From Sedimentisphaerales bacterium (GTDB lineage: Bacteria > Planctomycetota > Phycisphaerae > Sedimentisphaerales > Anaerobacaceae), in contig JAFGCD010000057.1 of the NCBI GenBank assembly GCA_016932835.1, forward strand, positions 37,907 through 101,906: a stretch of 64,000 bases of DNA, in the 5' to 3' direction. Every line of letters starts with the position of its first letter. The stretch's first letter is position 1. Of the stretch, positions 1 to 8,704 are shown piece by piece. The notes beneath the pieces are model-generated. The model was not told the origin of the DNA, did not search any database, and saw only the letters and a program-made list of their open reading frames with translations. The position numbers and the translations under genes are program-made.

Positions 1-92
1 GGATCGACGAACTGCCCGTGGTTGACGCCGACGACAAACCGGTCGGGCTCATCGACGTGCAGGATGCGCTGACTATTAAAGTAGTGGGATAA
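1..92 (+). CDS. kdsD: Arabinose-5-phosphate isomerase (KdsD/KpsF), C-terminal end only
   Basis: Only the last 29 codons are in the window, read in frame from base 3 to the TAA at 90-92. The tail reads IDELPVVDADDKPVGLIDVQ, the typical end of a CBS domain. KdsD/KpsF sugar isomerases carry two CBS domains at the C terminus and convert ribulose-5-phosphate to arabinose-5-phosphate, the first step to Kdo. The kdsC start codon follows one base after the stop, so the two are almost certainly co-transcribed, which is the main reason for the KdsD call. A different CBS-domain protein cannot be excluded from this fragment. Confidence 0.6.
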   Translation, partial: IDELPVVDADDKPVGLIDVQDALTIKVVG

Positions 93-93
93 T

Positions 94-612
94 ATGCAGA
101 ACTTCGCAGATATCAAGATGCTCGTAATGGACGTTGACGGAGTACTGACAGACGGTGCCATTATTGTGAACGCCGACGGGACGGAGACAAAATCCTTCAG
201 TGTACTCGACGGGCACGGAATCAGGCTCTGGCACAGGGCCGGACTCGAAACCGCTATCATCAGCGGCAGGGCGTCGGGGCCGACAAGACTTCGAGCAGAC
301 CAGCTTGGTGTCAAGCACGTTATCGAGGATTGTCATTACAAACTGCCCGCCCTCGAGCAATTGCTCGAACAGATTGGGCTGACTCCTGAAAACGCCGCTT
401 ACATCGGTGACGACATTCCGGATCTGCCTGTGATAAATTACGTCGGATTCGGAGTAGCAGTCGCAAATGCAGTCGATGAAGTCAAAAAAAACGCCGACTA
501 TGTCACGGACAGCCCCGGAGGCCGAGGCGCCGTGCGCGAGGTCATAGAGCATATACTTAAGAGCACCGGAAAGTGGTCCGAACTGATGGAACGATACTTG
601 TCGGATGAATAG
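94..612 (+). CDS. kdsC: 3-deoxy-D-manno-octulosonate 8-phosphate phosphatase (KdsC)
   Basis: 172 residues, the usual size of a KdsC. It belongs to the HAD phosphatases without a large cap domain and releases phosphate from Kdo-8-phosphate in the cytoplasm. The HAD motif I DVDGVLTDG lies at residues 13-21, with Asp13 as expected nucleophile and Asp15 as acid/base. IISGR near residue 51 is motif II, and GDDIPDLPV near residue 107 is the metal-binding motif IV region. The start ATG lies one base after the upstream CBS-protein stop, so translation is probably coupled. An LptC-like gene follows 11 bases downstream, giving the common kdsD-kdsC-lptC order for making Kdo and exporting LPS. Confidence 0.93.
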   Translation: MQNFADIKMLVMDVDGVLTDGAIIVNADGTETKSFSVLDGHGIRLWHRAGLETAIISGRASGPTRLRADQLGVKHVIEDCHYKLPALEQLLEQIGLTPENAAYIGDDIPDLPVINYVGFGVAVANAVDEVKKNADYVTDSPGGRGAVREVIEHILKSTGKWSELMERYLSDE

Positions 613-623
613 GTGAGGCTGCG

Positions 624-3470
624 ATGTCGTTTCTGAGAAAAATCCTTGTTGCCATGCTCGCGCTGGCGTCGGTTGTCGGGATATACGTCCTCTATCGGCG
701 GTCAGGCGCAGCGCCCGTCCTGGAGGCCCGCAGAGACGCCAATTCTCTGAACGCGGACGTCACCGGTCGTGACGGGGTTGCAGGGAAGATCGGCCCGGCT
801 ACCATTACAACTCTCAAAGGACCGAAATACGTTACACGCAATAAAGAAACAAAGGAAATCGAGAGGGAGTTCGGATTCGCCGATCTTGTGCGGACAATGG
901 GCGATGTCTGGGAGGTCGAAAAGCCATGGATGAATATGTATCAGTCCAAACTGGAGGTAAGAGTACACGCCGATAAGGGAACGACCGAAATCGAAACAGT
1001 CGTGGGCAGTTCGACCCCAAAGGATGCGACTTTTGTGGGGAACGTTGTTATCGAGGTCATACCTGTCGATGCCAACGACTACAAGCACACCACGATTTAC
1101 CTGGACAGCCTTATTTTCCTCAGCGACAAATCCGAGTTTTCGACACCGGGTCCGGTCAAATTGGTTTCCGAGGATGTTCAGATGACCGGCAGGGGCCTGA
1201 AGTTCGTTTACAACGACTGGACCGACCGCCTCGATTATCTGCGTTTGAATCGTTTGGACTACCTGAGGATAAAGACCGCCGAGGAGCCGGTCGCTTCTAA
1301 GGCTGGCGGGGGGGATGCTGACCGGCAGGTTGCGTCCACAGCCGACGAACCCAATAGTGCAAAACCGGAGGTGGCCGTCGATACGCCCAAGCCCCCGCCG
1401 TCAACCGCGCCCTCTGCCGACGTCACGCCGCCTCAGGCGCAGAAAACGCCGACAGCGGATTCGGTGAAGCCGTCAAAGGCCGAATACTACAAGTGTATTC
1501 TCAGCAGGAATGTCCTTATCGATACGCCGGACGAGCTTGTTTTTGTGCGAGATGATGTCCACATCAATGATATCATCTGGTCGAAGGGGCCTGCCGAAAT
1601 AGATGTAAACAGTCTCGCCCCTGACAAGACTGCAGGCGTAGTCCGAATCGAAAAAACACAGGACCTCGACAGCGAGAGCCCTGCGCAGAAAACCGAAATA
1701 GACAAACCCATCGCCGGCGAACCGGCTCCCGATGCCGCCCCGATACAAACGAAAGTCTCAACCGAGCCAAACCTTCCCCGGACCGACGCCGGCAAGGCGC
1801 TGGATATTACGGTTACATGTGACAATGGCATACTGCTTCTGCCCATGGATTCGAGAAGAACGCCTGAGGATTTCTTTGAGATCGATACCGGAATCTCGAA
1901 CGTATCCGACGACAGACCGGGCGCCTTTGACGATCCCAACGGGCGGTCAACCTTCGTTACGCAAAGAATCGCTTACAATGCCGTCACCGAGGATGCCGAC
2001 GCGAATGGACCGTCCGAATTGGTCTTCCACACCGGCGATATGACCGCGCTGGACCCAAACGAAACCAGCGTGCCGGTGACAGTTAAAGCGGATATAGGAG
2101 TCAAATTCTTCAAGGCTTCGAGTCTGGCGGTATTCGAAGGCAACTGCCTGCTGACTATGCCTCAGCAGGACTTGAGCCAGCCCAGAGACGTTACGTTCTC
2201 GGGAAAAAAATTCAGCGTGACTGTTCCCGACAAGACCTCGCGCGAGTCCAGATTATCCGGCGATGTTGTTGCTGACGGTCCTGTCGAACTGATATTCTAT
2301 GTCGAGGATTCTAATGCCGCAGACGCCAATTTCCCGGATGCGAACAGCCCTCCGATACCGGTAAGAATCACCGCGCAGAAACAGGCGAGGTTTCTTCCTG
2401 ATGCAAACCAGGTTATCTTTGACGGCAACTGCATCTGTTCGATGGAGCAGGAAGATACGCACAAAGGCGACAACTTTACGCTGTCATCGCCGAGCCTGAT
2501 CGCCAACTTGCCGAAGAAGGCCGCTAAGGGAACTCTTAAGGTGCCGGACGTTGTTGCGCCTGGCCCCGTCAAACTCGATTTCTACGTAGCTGCTATGGAC
2601 AGCAACGACCCCAATGCCGAGCCTTTGCCGGCGACTGTCACGGCGGAGAGACAGGCCCACTTCACCCCGTCTGCCAATCAGATCATTTTCGAAGGCGCCT
2701 GCAAATCGGTAGTCCTCGACCGGGACCCGAACTATCTCCAACAGTACATACTTTCATCCGAGTATATCACTGTGGACCTGCCCGTCGATACGAATGACAA
2801 AGCTACTTCGAAATCCGAAATCGGTATCCAGCACCTCTCCGCCAGAGGGGGCGTTGTAACACTGGCAACGAAGAAAACCGCCGGCGAACTCCTGCTCAGC
2901 GGAATCGAATTGATATGCCGCAAATTCGACTATGACCCGATCGCACAGTTCTTCAGCGTCGATGGACCGGGAGTCATCAAGCTTGCAAATACCGAACCGC
3001 CGGACCCCAACAAGGACCCCGGAAAGCTGAGCCTCAACAAGCCTTGCTGGGCGATAATACAGAACTACGATTATCTGACCTACTCTGAGAAGAAGAACAT
3101 AGTGATTGCTGAGGCGGGCGACAAAGGTGCTATCCTGGTCGAGTACTTCCCGATCGAGAACGGCGAATTCGCCGACCACATCGTCGTCACCGCCAACAAG
3201 GTCGAAGCAAGTCTGATTAAGACTGCGCTCGGCAGGACCGAGCTCTCGACGCTCGTAGCTTCCGGCGGCGTAACCTATCAGGCCAAGGACAATGAATTCA
3301 TCGGAGGCACGTTATTCTACGACCATGCGAAACAGGTGATGAAAATCACGGGAAGCGAGTCTTTCCCCTGTCAGTTCAACGGGGCTCTCGCAGACGAAAT
3401 CGTATATGACCTGAAGACGGGTAAAGTGGAAGCGGAACTCGTAGGCCCGGGCGCGCTGCGAATCAAGTAG
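624..3470 (+). CDS. Giant LptC/LptA-like (OstA-fold) LPS transport protein
   Basis: 948 residues against about 190 for LptC and 180 for LptA. Residues 1-27 form a single N-terminal membrane anchor (SFLRKILVAMLALASVVGIY). Residues about 120-200 resemble LptC, with DATFVGNVVIEV followed by a strand-rich stretch. Residues about 220-290 are a Pro/Ala/Thr-rich linker. At least three repeats of about 100 residues follow, each marked by a line such as ITAQKQARFLPDANQVIFDG or VTAERQAHFTPSANQIIFEG. The C terminus (about 850-948) again looks LptA-like (ELSTLVASGGVTYQAKDNEF). Family knowledge places such jelly-roll repeats in the periplasmic LPS bridge. The link to LPS is supported by the kdsC neighbour; the multi-repeat role is inference. 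Confidence 0.7.
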   Translation: MSFLRKILVAMLALASVVGIYVLYRRSGAAPVLEARRDANSLNADVTGRDGVAGKIGPATITTLKGPKYVTRNKETKEIEREFGFADLVRTMGDVWEVEKPWMNMYQSKLEVRVHADKGTTEIETVVGSSTPKDATFVGNVVIEVIPVDANDYKHTTIYLDSLIFLSDKSEFSTPGPVKLVSEDVQMTGRGLKFVYNDWTDRLDYLRLNRLDYLRIKTAEEPVASKAGGGDADRQVASTADEPNSAKPEVAVDTPKPPPSTAPSADVTPPQAQKTPTADSVKPSKAEYYKCILSRNVLIDTPDELVFVRDDVHINDIIWSKGPAEIDVNSLAPDKTAGVVRIEKTQDLDSESPAQKTEIDKPIAGEPAPDAAPIQTKVSTEPNLPRTDAGKALDITVTCDNGILLLPMDSRRTPEDFFEIDTGISNVSDDRPGAFDDPNGRSTFVTQRIAYNAVTEDADANGPSELVFHTGDMTALDPNETSVPVTVKADIGVKFFKASSLAVFEGNCLLTMPQQDLSQPRDVTFSGKKFSVTVPDKTSRESRLSGDVVADGPVELIFYVEDSNAADANFPDANSPPIPVRITAQKQARFLPDANQVIFDGNCICSMEQEDTHKGDNFTLSSPSLIANLPKKAAKGTLKVPDVVAPGPVKLDFYVAAMDSNDPNAEPLPATVTAERQAHFTPSANQIIFEGACKSVVLDRDPNYLQQYILSSEYITVDLPVDTNDKATSKSEIGIQHLSARGGVVTLATKKTAGELLLSGIELICRKFDYDPIAQFFSVDGPGVIKLANTEPPDPNKDPGKLSLNKPCWAIIQNYDYLTYSEKKNIVIAEAGDKGAILVEYFPIENGEFADHIVVTANKVEASLIKTALGRTELSTLVASGGVTYQAKDNEFIGGTLFYDHAKQVMKITGSESFPCQFNGALADEIVYDLKTGKVEAELVGPGALRIK

Positions 3471-3592
3471 GCCTCGTTTCAAGAAAAGTCGAGCCGGCTG
3501 TTTTTCATCAAATGCAACTGCGGAAGCGCCGGCCTTCGTGCGCACCGATTAAAAATCTTTTCCGATTACTGTTGCGGCAATCGATCCGAGGT

Positions 3593-4273
3593 TCATCGGC
3601 AGAGAGCCTGCAAGTCAGCCAGACTCAACTCTTTCAGGCTATCTACGATCTTCTCGGCGGGGGCAAGGGTCTCTGCATCGTAAGAATTAGTCACCCCTAC
3701 CGTGTGCATGCCCGCTTTTGTCGCTGCCTGCAGGCCCCAGTTCGCATCTTCTATTGCTGCGCATTCCTTGCTCAGTATCGGTTTGCTCCGCCCGGCGTTC
3801 AGCCTGTCAAGCGCCAGCAGAAAGCCCTCCGGGTCAGGCTTGCCTTTCGTGACATGCTCGGCTGAAACTATCGCCGTAAAATGTCCTCGCAATCCGGCGC
3901 CTTCGAGGATCGTCTCAATCTCAGGCAGCAGGGCGCCGGAGCATATCGCCATCGGAATATCGTGCCCGGCCAGCATGTCGAGAAAATCGCGAACCCCCTC
4001 TATGAGCCGCCCCTCGTTCCGGGACAGCTCTTCATAGAAACGGCCTTTACGCCGGACAAGGCCGCCAATCTCATCTTCTCTGACATCCAGGCGACCCTCT
4101 TGGATCAGGAGCTTGAAGCAATCGACATCGCTGAAACCCAGGTAGCTCTTGTAATATTCTTTTGTCGTCAGTTCTATGCCGTGCTCGCCGAGCACGGAAT
4201 TGAAAGCTCGAAAGTGCAGAATTTCAGAGTCGGTAATCACCCCGTCGAAGTCGAATATTACAGCTTTGAGCAT
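3593..4273 (-). CDS. HAD-superfamily hydrolase (beta-phosphoglucomutase-like)
   Basis: 226 residues from ATG 4273. The frame is open further upstream, but that extension overlaps the acyl-CoA dehydrogenase gene, and the family begins with LKAVIFDFDGVITDSE as seen here. DFDGVITDS is motif I with Asp nucleophile; ICSGA is motif II; KGKPDPEGF is the Lys/Pro motif III; EDANWGLQAA is motif IV. The helical cap sits between motifs I and II. The substrate cannot be told from sequence; sugar phosphates are usual for this branch. It is the last gene of the etfB-etfA-acyl-CoA dehydrogenase set, 10 bases after the dehydrogenase stop. Confidence 0.85.
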   Translation of the reverse strand: MLKAVIFDFDGVITDSEILHFRAFNSVLGEHGIELTTKEYYKSYLGFSDVDCFKLLIQEGRLDVREDEIGGLVRRKGRFYEELSRNEGRLIEGVRDFLDMLAGHDIPMAICSGALLPEIETILEGAGLRGHFTAIVSAEHVTKGKPDPEGFLLALDRLNAGRSKPILSKECAAIEDANWGLQAATKAGMHTVGVTNSYDAETLAPAEKIVDSLKELSLADLQALCR

Positions 4274-4283
4274 TCCGCCTGCC

Positions 4284-6077
4284 TCACTCGGTTGGGACCG
4301 GTCCGACAATCGATTCGTAGTCCGTGAACGATGATTTGTCACCGGCCAAAATCAGCTTCGCCAGGGCCTCGATTTTTGACGCGTTCTTCGTGACAAGACG
4401 TCGCGCCAGCATCGCTTTGCGGGCCTTCATCGAAATGCTCTGTCCGCTATCGATGCCGGCGACGGGAACATCCATATCAACCTTTGTGCTCGCCTGGCTG
4501 CACAGCAGATACCCGTTAATCAGGTCGATAGCGATATCGACAAGAGCCCGCCCGTAGAGGTCCATATACTCGTTGCCCTGATCTTTGACAAACGGAATCG
4601 TTTCGGTCATAATCCTCGTTCCCGTCGCCAGTATGTCCAGCAGGTCCCTGACCTGGTCGTCGTAATCCAGCCCTGCAAGCTCGGCGAGAAATCTTTCCGC
4701 GGTCCCGCTGCAAACCCCCCGAACGGCCGCGACTACCTGTAACTGGCTTGTCCCTTCGTAAATAGTCGTTATCCGGGCGTCGCGTGCGTGGCGCTCAACC
4801 GCATAATCACGCATATATCCGCTGCCCCCGAGGACCTGGATCGAATCATAGGCGACACGGTTGCACATCTCCGAGCAGTAGTACTTGCTCATCGGAGTCA
4901 GCATGGCCGCGAACCTCTTGTATTTCCGTGAATTGTTCTTCAGTTCCTTCGCCTCGACTTTATCTTCGGGCGGATTCTCCGATTGCCTGGCGTAAGCGAC
5001 TTCCAGATCGACAATCCGAGAAGTCTCGTAGAGAAGAGCACGCCCGGTTTCGATGGCGAGCTTCATATCGATAAGCATATCGCGAACGGCCGGCAGCTTC
5101 TCGATTGCCACGCCGAACTGTTCTCTGCTGGCCGCGTAGTCGCGAGCGACACGGTAGGCGGCCTCGGCTATACCGAGGGACTGGCCCGCAATGCCGATAC
5201 GCGCGCCGTTCATTAGGCTCATAACGTATGTGACCAATCCTCGCTGGCGTTCGCCGATGATTTCACAGGGTGTGTTGTCGAAGAATATCTCACACGTTGG
5301 CGATCCGTGTATACCGAGCTTGTCCTCGAGGCGTCGGATGTGAACTGTGGGGCCGGGCCCGCATACAAAGAGGCTCAGTCCCAGTCCGCCGCTTCGGTCC
5401 GGCTCGCTTCGCGAAAGCACCAGAAGCACTTCCCCGCATCCATTCGTGATGAATCTCTTTACGCCGTGGAGAAACCAGTTGCCGGCCTCATCCTGGAATG
5501 CTCGCAGCTTTACGGCCTGCAGATCGGAGCCGGCGTCGGGCTCGGTTAGAACCATCGCGCCGGTGACCTTGCCCGCCGAGAAAGCCGGCAGATATTTCTG
5601 CTTAATCTCTTCGGACGCGAAGGCGTTTATGGTCTCGGCGATCCCCTGAAGACCGAATATGTTCATAAGAGCCGCATCGGCTCGCGAGACAATCTCGATA
5701 GCCATCGAATAAACCAAGTTTGGAAAGTTCAGCCCGCCGAACCGGTGAGGAAGCGTAAAGCCCATCACCTCGGCCTGGCCCAGCTTCTCGATTGCCTCAG
5801 CAGAGCCTTTCGCACGAGTTACCGTACCGTCGGCATTCAGCGTATTTCCTTCTCGATCGACCCCTTCGGCGCGGGGAGCGATGAAATCGCCGCTCAACTG
5901 CCCAAGAGAATCCAGGACCATATCGTAGTTCAGGATCGCCTCTTGGGCATCGGCGGGGGCGCTCTCGAATTCTCCGGCGAAGCGGAACCCCTCCTCGCAG
6001 AGCTCGGCAATCCCGGCAAGGCCGATATGCCTGAACAGAAACTGGATGTCACTATTATCTCGATAAAAGTTCGCCAT
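4284..6077 (-). CDS. Acyl-CoA dehydrogenase
   Basis: 597 residues, an extended acyl-CoA dehydrogenase (core enzymes are about 380). The N-terminal helical domain holds LGQAEVMGFTLPHRFGGLNF. The FAD-contact strand MVLTEPDAGSDLQAV and the middle beta domain KRFITNG follow. SREQFGVAIEKLPAVRDML and IQVLGGSGYMRDYAVERHARD are the C-terminal helical signatures, and ITTIYEGTSQLQ carries the Glu at the usual catalytic-base site of many family members. About 150 extra C-terminal residues form an additional helical region. It oxidises an acyl-CoA and passes electrons to ETF, whose two subunits are encoded just upstream (etfA stop to this start, 58 bases). The chain-length preference is unknown. Confidence 0.9.
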   Translation of the reverse strand: MANFYRDNSDIQFLFRHIGLAGIAELCEEGFRFAGEFESAPADAQEAILNYDMVLDSLGQLSGDFIAPRAEGVDREGNTLNADGTVTRAKGSAEAIEKLGQAEVMGFTLPHRFGGLNFPNLVYSMAIEIVSRADAALMNIFGLQGIAETINAFASEEIKQKYLPAFSAGKVTGAMVLTEPDAGSDLQAVKLRAFQDEAGNWFLHGVKRFITNGCGEVLLVLSRSEPDRSGGLGLSLFVCGPGPTVHIRRLEDKLGIHGSPTCEIFFDNTPCEIIGERQRGLVTYVMSLMNGARIGIAGQSLGIAEAAYRVARDYAASREQFGVAIEKLPAVRDMLIDMKLAIETGRALLYETSRIVDLEVAYARQSENPPEDKVEAKELKNNSRKYKRFAAMLTPMSKYYCSEMCNRVAYDSIQVLGGSGYMRDYAVERHARDARITTIYEGTSQLQVVAAVRGVCSGTAERFLAELAGLDYDDQVRDLLDILATGTRIMTETIPFVKDQGNEYMDLYGRALVDIAIDLINGYLLCSQASTKVDMDVPVAGIDSGQSISMKARKAMLARRLVTKNASKIEALAKLILAGDKSSFTDYESIVGPVPTE

Positions 6078-6135
6078 AACGTTTTCCGTCTCTATGTCAT
6101 GTTAATTCCCGGCGGACCGGTATTATGCCTGGGGT

Positions 6136-7173
6136 CTATTCTTTGATTCCTTTTTCCTTTACGGCTTTGATCATTCTCGGTACGACCTCATTCAAATCGC
6201 CGAGTATTTTGTAATGTGCGACGTTGAATATCGGAGCATCGGGGTCGTTGTTAATCGCGACGATCTTCTGGCTTTGGGACATTCCGGCCTGGTGCTGAAT
6301 TGCCCCGCTGATTCCGACGGCGACATAAAGGCTCGGCCGAACGGTCGTGCCCGTTTGCCCCACCTGATGGTCGTGGTCGATGAACCCTAAATCGACTGCC
6401 GCCCGCGTCGCTGCAGGGGCCCCGCCCAGACAATTGGCCAAATCCCAGACAAGCCGGAAATTCTCCTTGCTCCCGACGCCCGCTCCGCCGGCAACGATTA
6501 TCCGGGAAGCCTTCAGGTCAACCTTCTTCGCCCGTTTGTGTTCGTCGATAATCTCTAACGCCAGGTCCGCCGAGGTTAAGGTCGCCGTTTCCTCGACTAT
6601 CCGGCCCTTTCGCGACGCATCAGCCTTGGGCATCGGCATTACCCCCTCGCGGACCGTCGCCATCTGGGGCCAGCGGTCGAGGTTGATAATCGTCGCAACG
6701 ATATTGCCCCCGAAGGCGGGCCTTATCTGGAAGAGCAGGTTCTTGTGCACCTTTTTGTCCTTGGCGGTCGTATGGTCGCCGATTTGCAAATCTGTGCAGT
6801 CCGCGGTCAGCCCGGACTTGGTAGCGCTTGCTATTCGAGGCGCAAGGTCGCGGCCTGCGATAGTGGCTCCGTAGAGGACAATCTGCGGCTCGTGCTTGTG
6901 AATCAAATCGTACATTACCTTGGCGTAGCTGTTCGTCTGGTACTGCTGAAGGAGAGGATTCTCGACGACATAAACCTTATCCGCCCCGAATTGCACCAGC
7001 TTCTTGGCCAGGGGCTTGACCTTGTCGCCGAGTACTGCGGCCGCGAGCGTGACACCCAGCGTATCGGCCAGCTTTCGCGCCTTGCTCAGCAGCTCGACCC
7101 CTGTATCCTCCAGCTTACCGCCGTGCTGCTCTGCGAATACCCAAACCTCACCGTCTCTGTTCACATCAATCAT
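6136..7173 (-). CDS. etfA: Electron transfer flavoprotein, alpha subunit
   Basis: 345 residues. The C-terminal FAD domain contains RIIVAGGAGVGSKENFRLV and the FAD-binding line VGQTGTTVRPSLYVAVGISG, followed by AIQHQAGM and NNDPDAPIFNVAHY, all diagnostic for EtfA. The N-terminal alpha/beta domain (residues about 8-190) carries RPAFGGNIVATI, a wording common in EtfA of anaerobes. It pairs with EtfB, encoded 32 bases upstream, and shuttles electrons from the acyl-CoA dehydrogenase downstream. No ferredoxin-like N-terminal extension is present. Whether the complex bifurcates electrons cannot be settled by eye. Confidence 0.95.
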   Translation of the reverse strand: MIDVNRDGEVWVFAEQHGGKLEDTGVELLSKARKLADTLGVTLAAAVLGDKVKPLAKKLVQFGADKVYVVENPLLQQYQTNSYAKVMYDLIHKHEPQIVLYGATIAGRDLAPRIASATKSGLTADCTDLQIGDHTTAKDKKVHKNLLFQIRPAFGGNIVATIINLDRWPQMATVREGVMPMPKADASRKGRIVEETATLTSADLALEIIDEHKRAKKVDLKASRIIVAGGAGVGSKENFRLVWDLANCLGGAPAATRAAVDLGFIDHDHQVGQTGTTVRPSLYVAVGISGAIQHQAGMSQSQKIVAINNDPDAPIFNVAHYKILGDLNEVVPRMIKAVKEKGIKE

Positions 7174-7205
7174 AGTATCGTGTCTCGTATTTCCTGCTTA
7201 GTGCT

Positions 7206-8117
7206 CTATGCAATGGTTTTTTCTTCGATCAGTTCATGTATCATATCAGCGATGCCTTTGTCTGTCGGCTCGACATCCTTGCTCTCCTTGGCCGCCAAAA
7301 CGACACTTTGAATCCGGTGCACCTTGGTCGGCGAGCCGCTCATTCCGCACCATGACAGGTCGGCCTCGAGCATATCAAGGTCCCACTGCTTTATCAGCAG
7401 GCCCTTCTTCTCCATATCCCCGCACTTATGTTCGACAAGCTCGGCTATGTCCGTGTCTTTGGCGTCGGGGTTCTCATTTCTGATTTGCTGTTCGATCTCA
7501 ATCGGCGTCTGCGCCTTCTTGAGCTTCATCATTCGTCTCGCCGCGGCTACCCTGGGCTCGTTTGCATCGCCGATGACTGTCAAGAGTACGGGCAGCTCGG
7601 CCTTGACCTGCTGCCAGCCGTTGCCGATATTTCGCTGCGCTGTAATAGTCCTTCTCGAAAGCTCGATAAGCTGTTCGACGTAAGTAATCTGGGTAATTCC
7701 GAGTTTTTCCGCCAGTTGCGGGCCTACCTGCGCCGTGTCGCCGTCGATTGCCTGCCTGCCGCAGAGAACAATGTCGTAGTCGAGCTTCCTGACCGCGCAG
7801 CTCAGGATGTAACTCGTTGCCAGCGTGTCACTTGCGGCACATCGCCGGTCGGTAATCAGGATCGCATCGTCGGCGCCGCGATAAAGCGCATCCCGCAGCA
7901 CCGCCGCCGCGGCCGGCAGACCCATCGTGATAGCGGTCACGTGTCCGCCGAACCGGTCCTTTATCTCGACCGCCGTTTCGAGGGCATTCAAGTCTTCCGG
8001 GTTGAATATCGCCGGCAACGCAGAACGTTTCACCGTCCCGTCCTCGTTCATTACATCGCCCGTAATTCGTTTCGTATCAGGCACTTGCTTGATTAGCACT
8101 ACACAATTGTAACCCAC
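7206..8117 (-). CDS. etfB: Electron transfer flavoprotein, beta subunit
   Basis: 303 residues, a little longer than the roughly 250-260 of mitochondrial-type EtfB and closer to forms in anaerobes. The start VVLIKQVPDTK is typical. ALETAVEIKDRFGG and CGRQAIDGDTAQVGPQLAEKLG are the nucleotide-binding segments, and the latter is the wording seen in many anaerobic and bifurcating ETFs. It is the first gene of the operon etfB-etfA-acyl-CoA dehydrogenase-HAD. The 197 bases upstream to the DUF2061 gene stop should hold the promoter, but I see no convincing -35/-10 pair. Confidence 0.94.
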   Translation of the reverse strand: MGYNCVVLIKQVPDTKRITGDVMNEDGTVKRSALPAIFNPEDLNALETAVEIKDRFGGHVTAITMGLPAAAAVLRDALYRGADDAILITDRRCAASDTLATSYILSCAVRKLDYDIVLCGRQAIDGDTAQVGPQLAEKLGITQITYVEQLIELSRRTITAQRNIGNGWQQVKAELPVLLTVIGDANEPRVAAARRMMKLKKAQTPIEIEQQIRNENPDAKDTDIAELVEHKCGDMEKKGLLIKQWDLDMLEADLSWCGMSGSPTKVHRIQSVVLAAKESKDVEPTDKGIADMIHELIEEKTIA

Positions 8118-8314
8118 TGAAAATCTCCTTGCCTGTCAATCCGGTCATCCCGCCAAACAGGCCCCGAATCCATAACACAGCTTCAAAATAGAGCATCTTT
8201 GATTTCAAGAGGAATGAGTAGTTTACAGAGAATCACCCCTAAGTCAACCCCAAAATTGCCGGGCTTTACGGCAGGATGTGCACTTATGGAACCGCAGGAA
8301 GGTTGCCTTGCAGA

Positions 8315-8683
8315 CTATTTTTTGACCAGCGGCCCAATATAGACAATCAGCAGGAATATAGAGACAATCGCAATGACCGTTCCGAGTATCCACATGAGCT
8401 TGTCTTTCAACGACATCGGCTGGAATGTGCTGGTGCGGGGGTCATATTTACCCCATGAGACGCCGGTCCAGTATCTTTCATAGAGATAGTACATTATCAT
8501 TCTTGTGGAGTGGTGATAGACCACAATCAATGTCGCGATTAGCGGGGCGTTTTTCTGTGTGGGCGGGACAACCAGGACAATAAAATACGCTCCGATCCAG
8601 GTCCATACTACTCCGATCACCCGCCAGACAAGCGATTTGACGATAGTACGTCGTCTAAGCTCCATTACTTCGGATCCGGCCAT
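8315..8683 (-). CDS. DUF2061 small membrane protein
   Basis: 122 residues with three hydrophobic stretches at about 20-40, 45-65 and 95-117. The opening RRRTIVKSLVWRVIGVVWTW and the HHSTRMIMYYLYERYW segment match DUF2061, a family of small inner-membrane proteins of unknown function often found beside sulfate-assimilation genes. The start ATG 8683 has a GGAG seven bases upstream. It follows the GlpF-GTPase fusion gene by 21 bases and is therefore probably the third gene of the PadR operon. Confidence 0.8.
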   Translation of the reverse strand: MAGSEVMELRRRTIVKSLVWRVIGVVWTWIGAYFIVLVVPPTQKNAPLIATLIVVYHHSTRMIMYYLYERYWTGVSWGKYDPRTSTFQPMSLKDKLMWILGTVIAIVSIFLLIVYIGPLVKK

Positions 8684-8704
8684 AGGTTTCTCCGTTGAAA
8701 GTTT

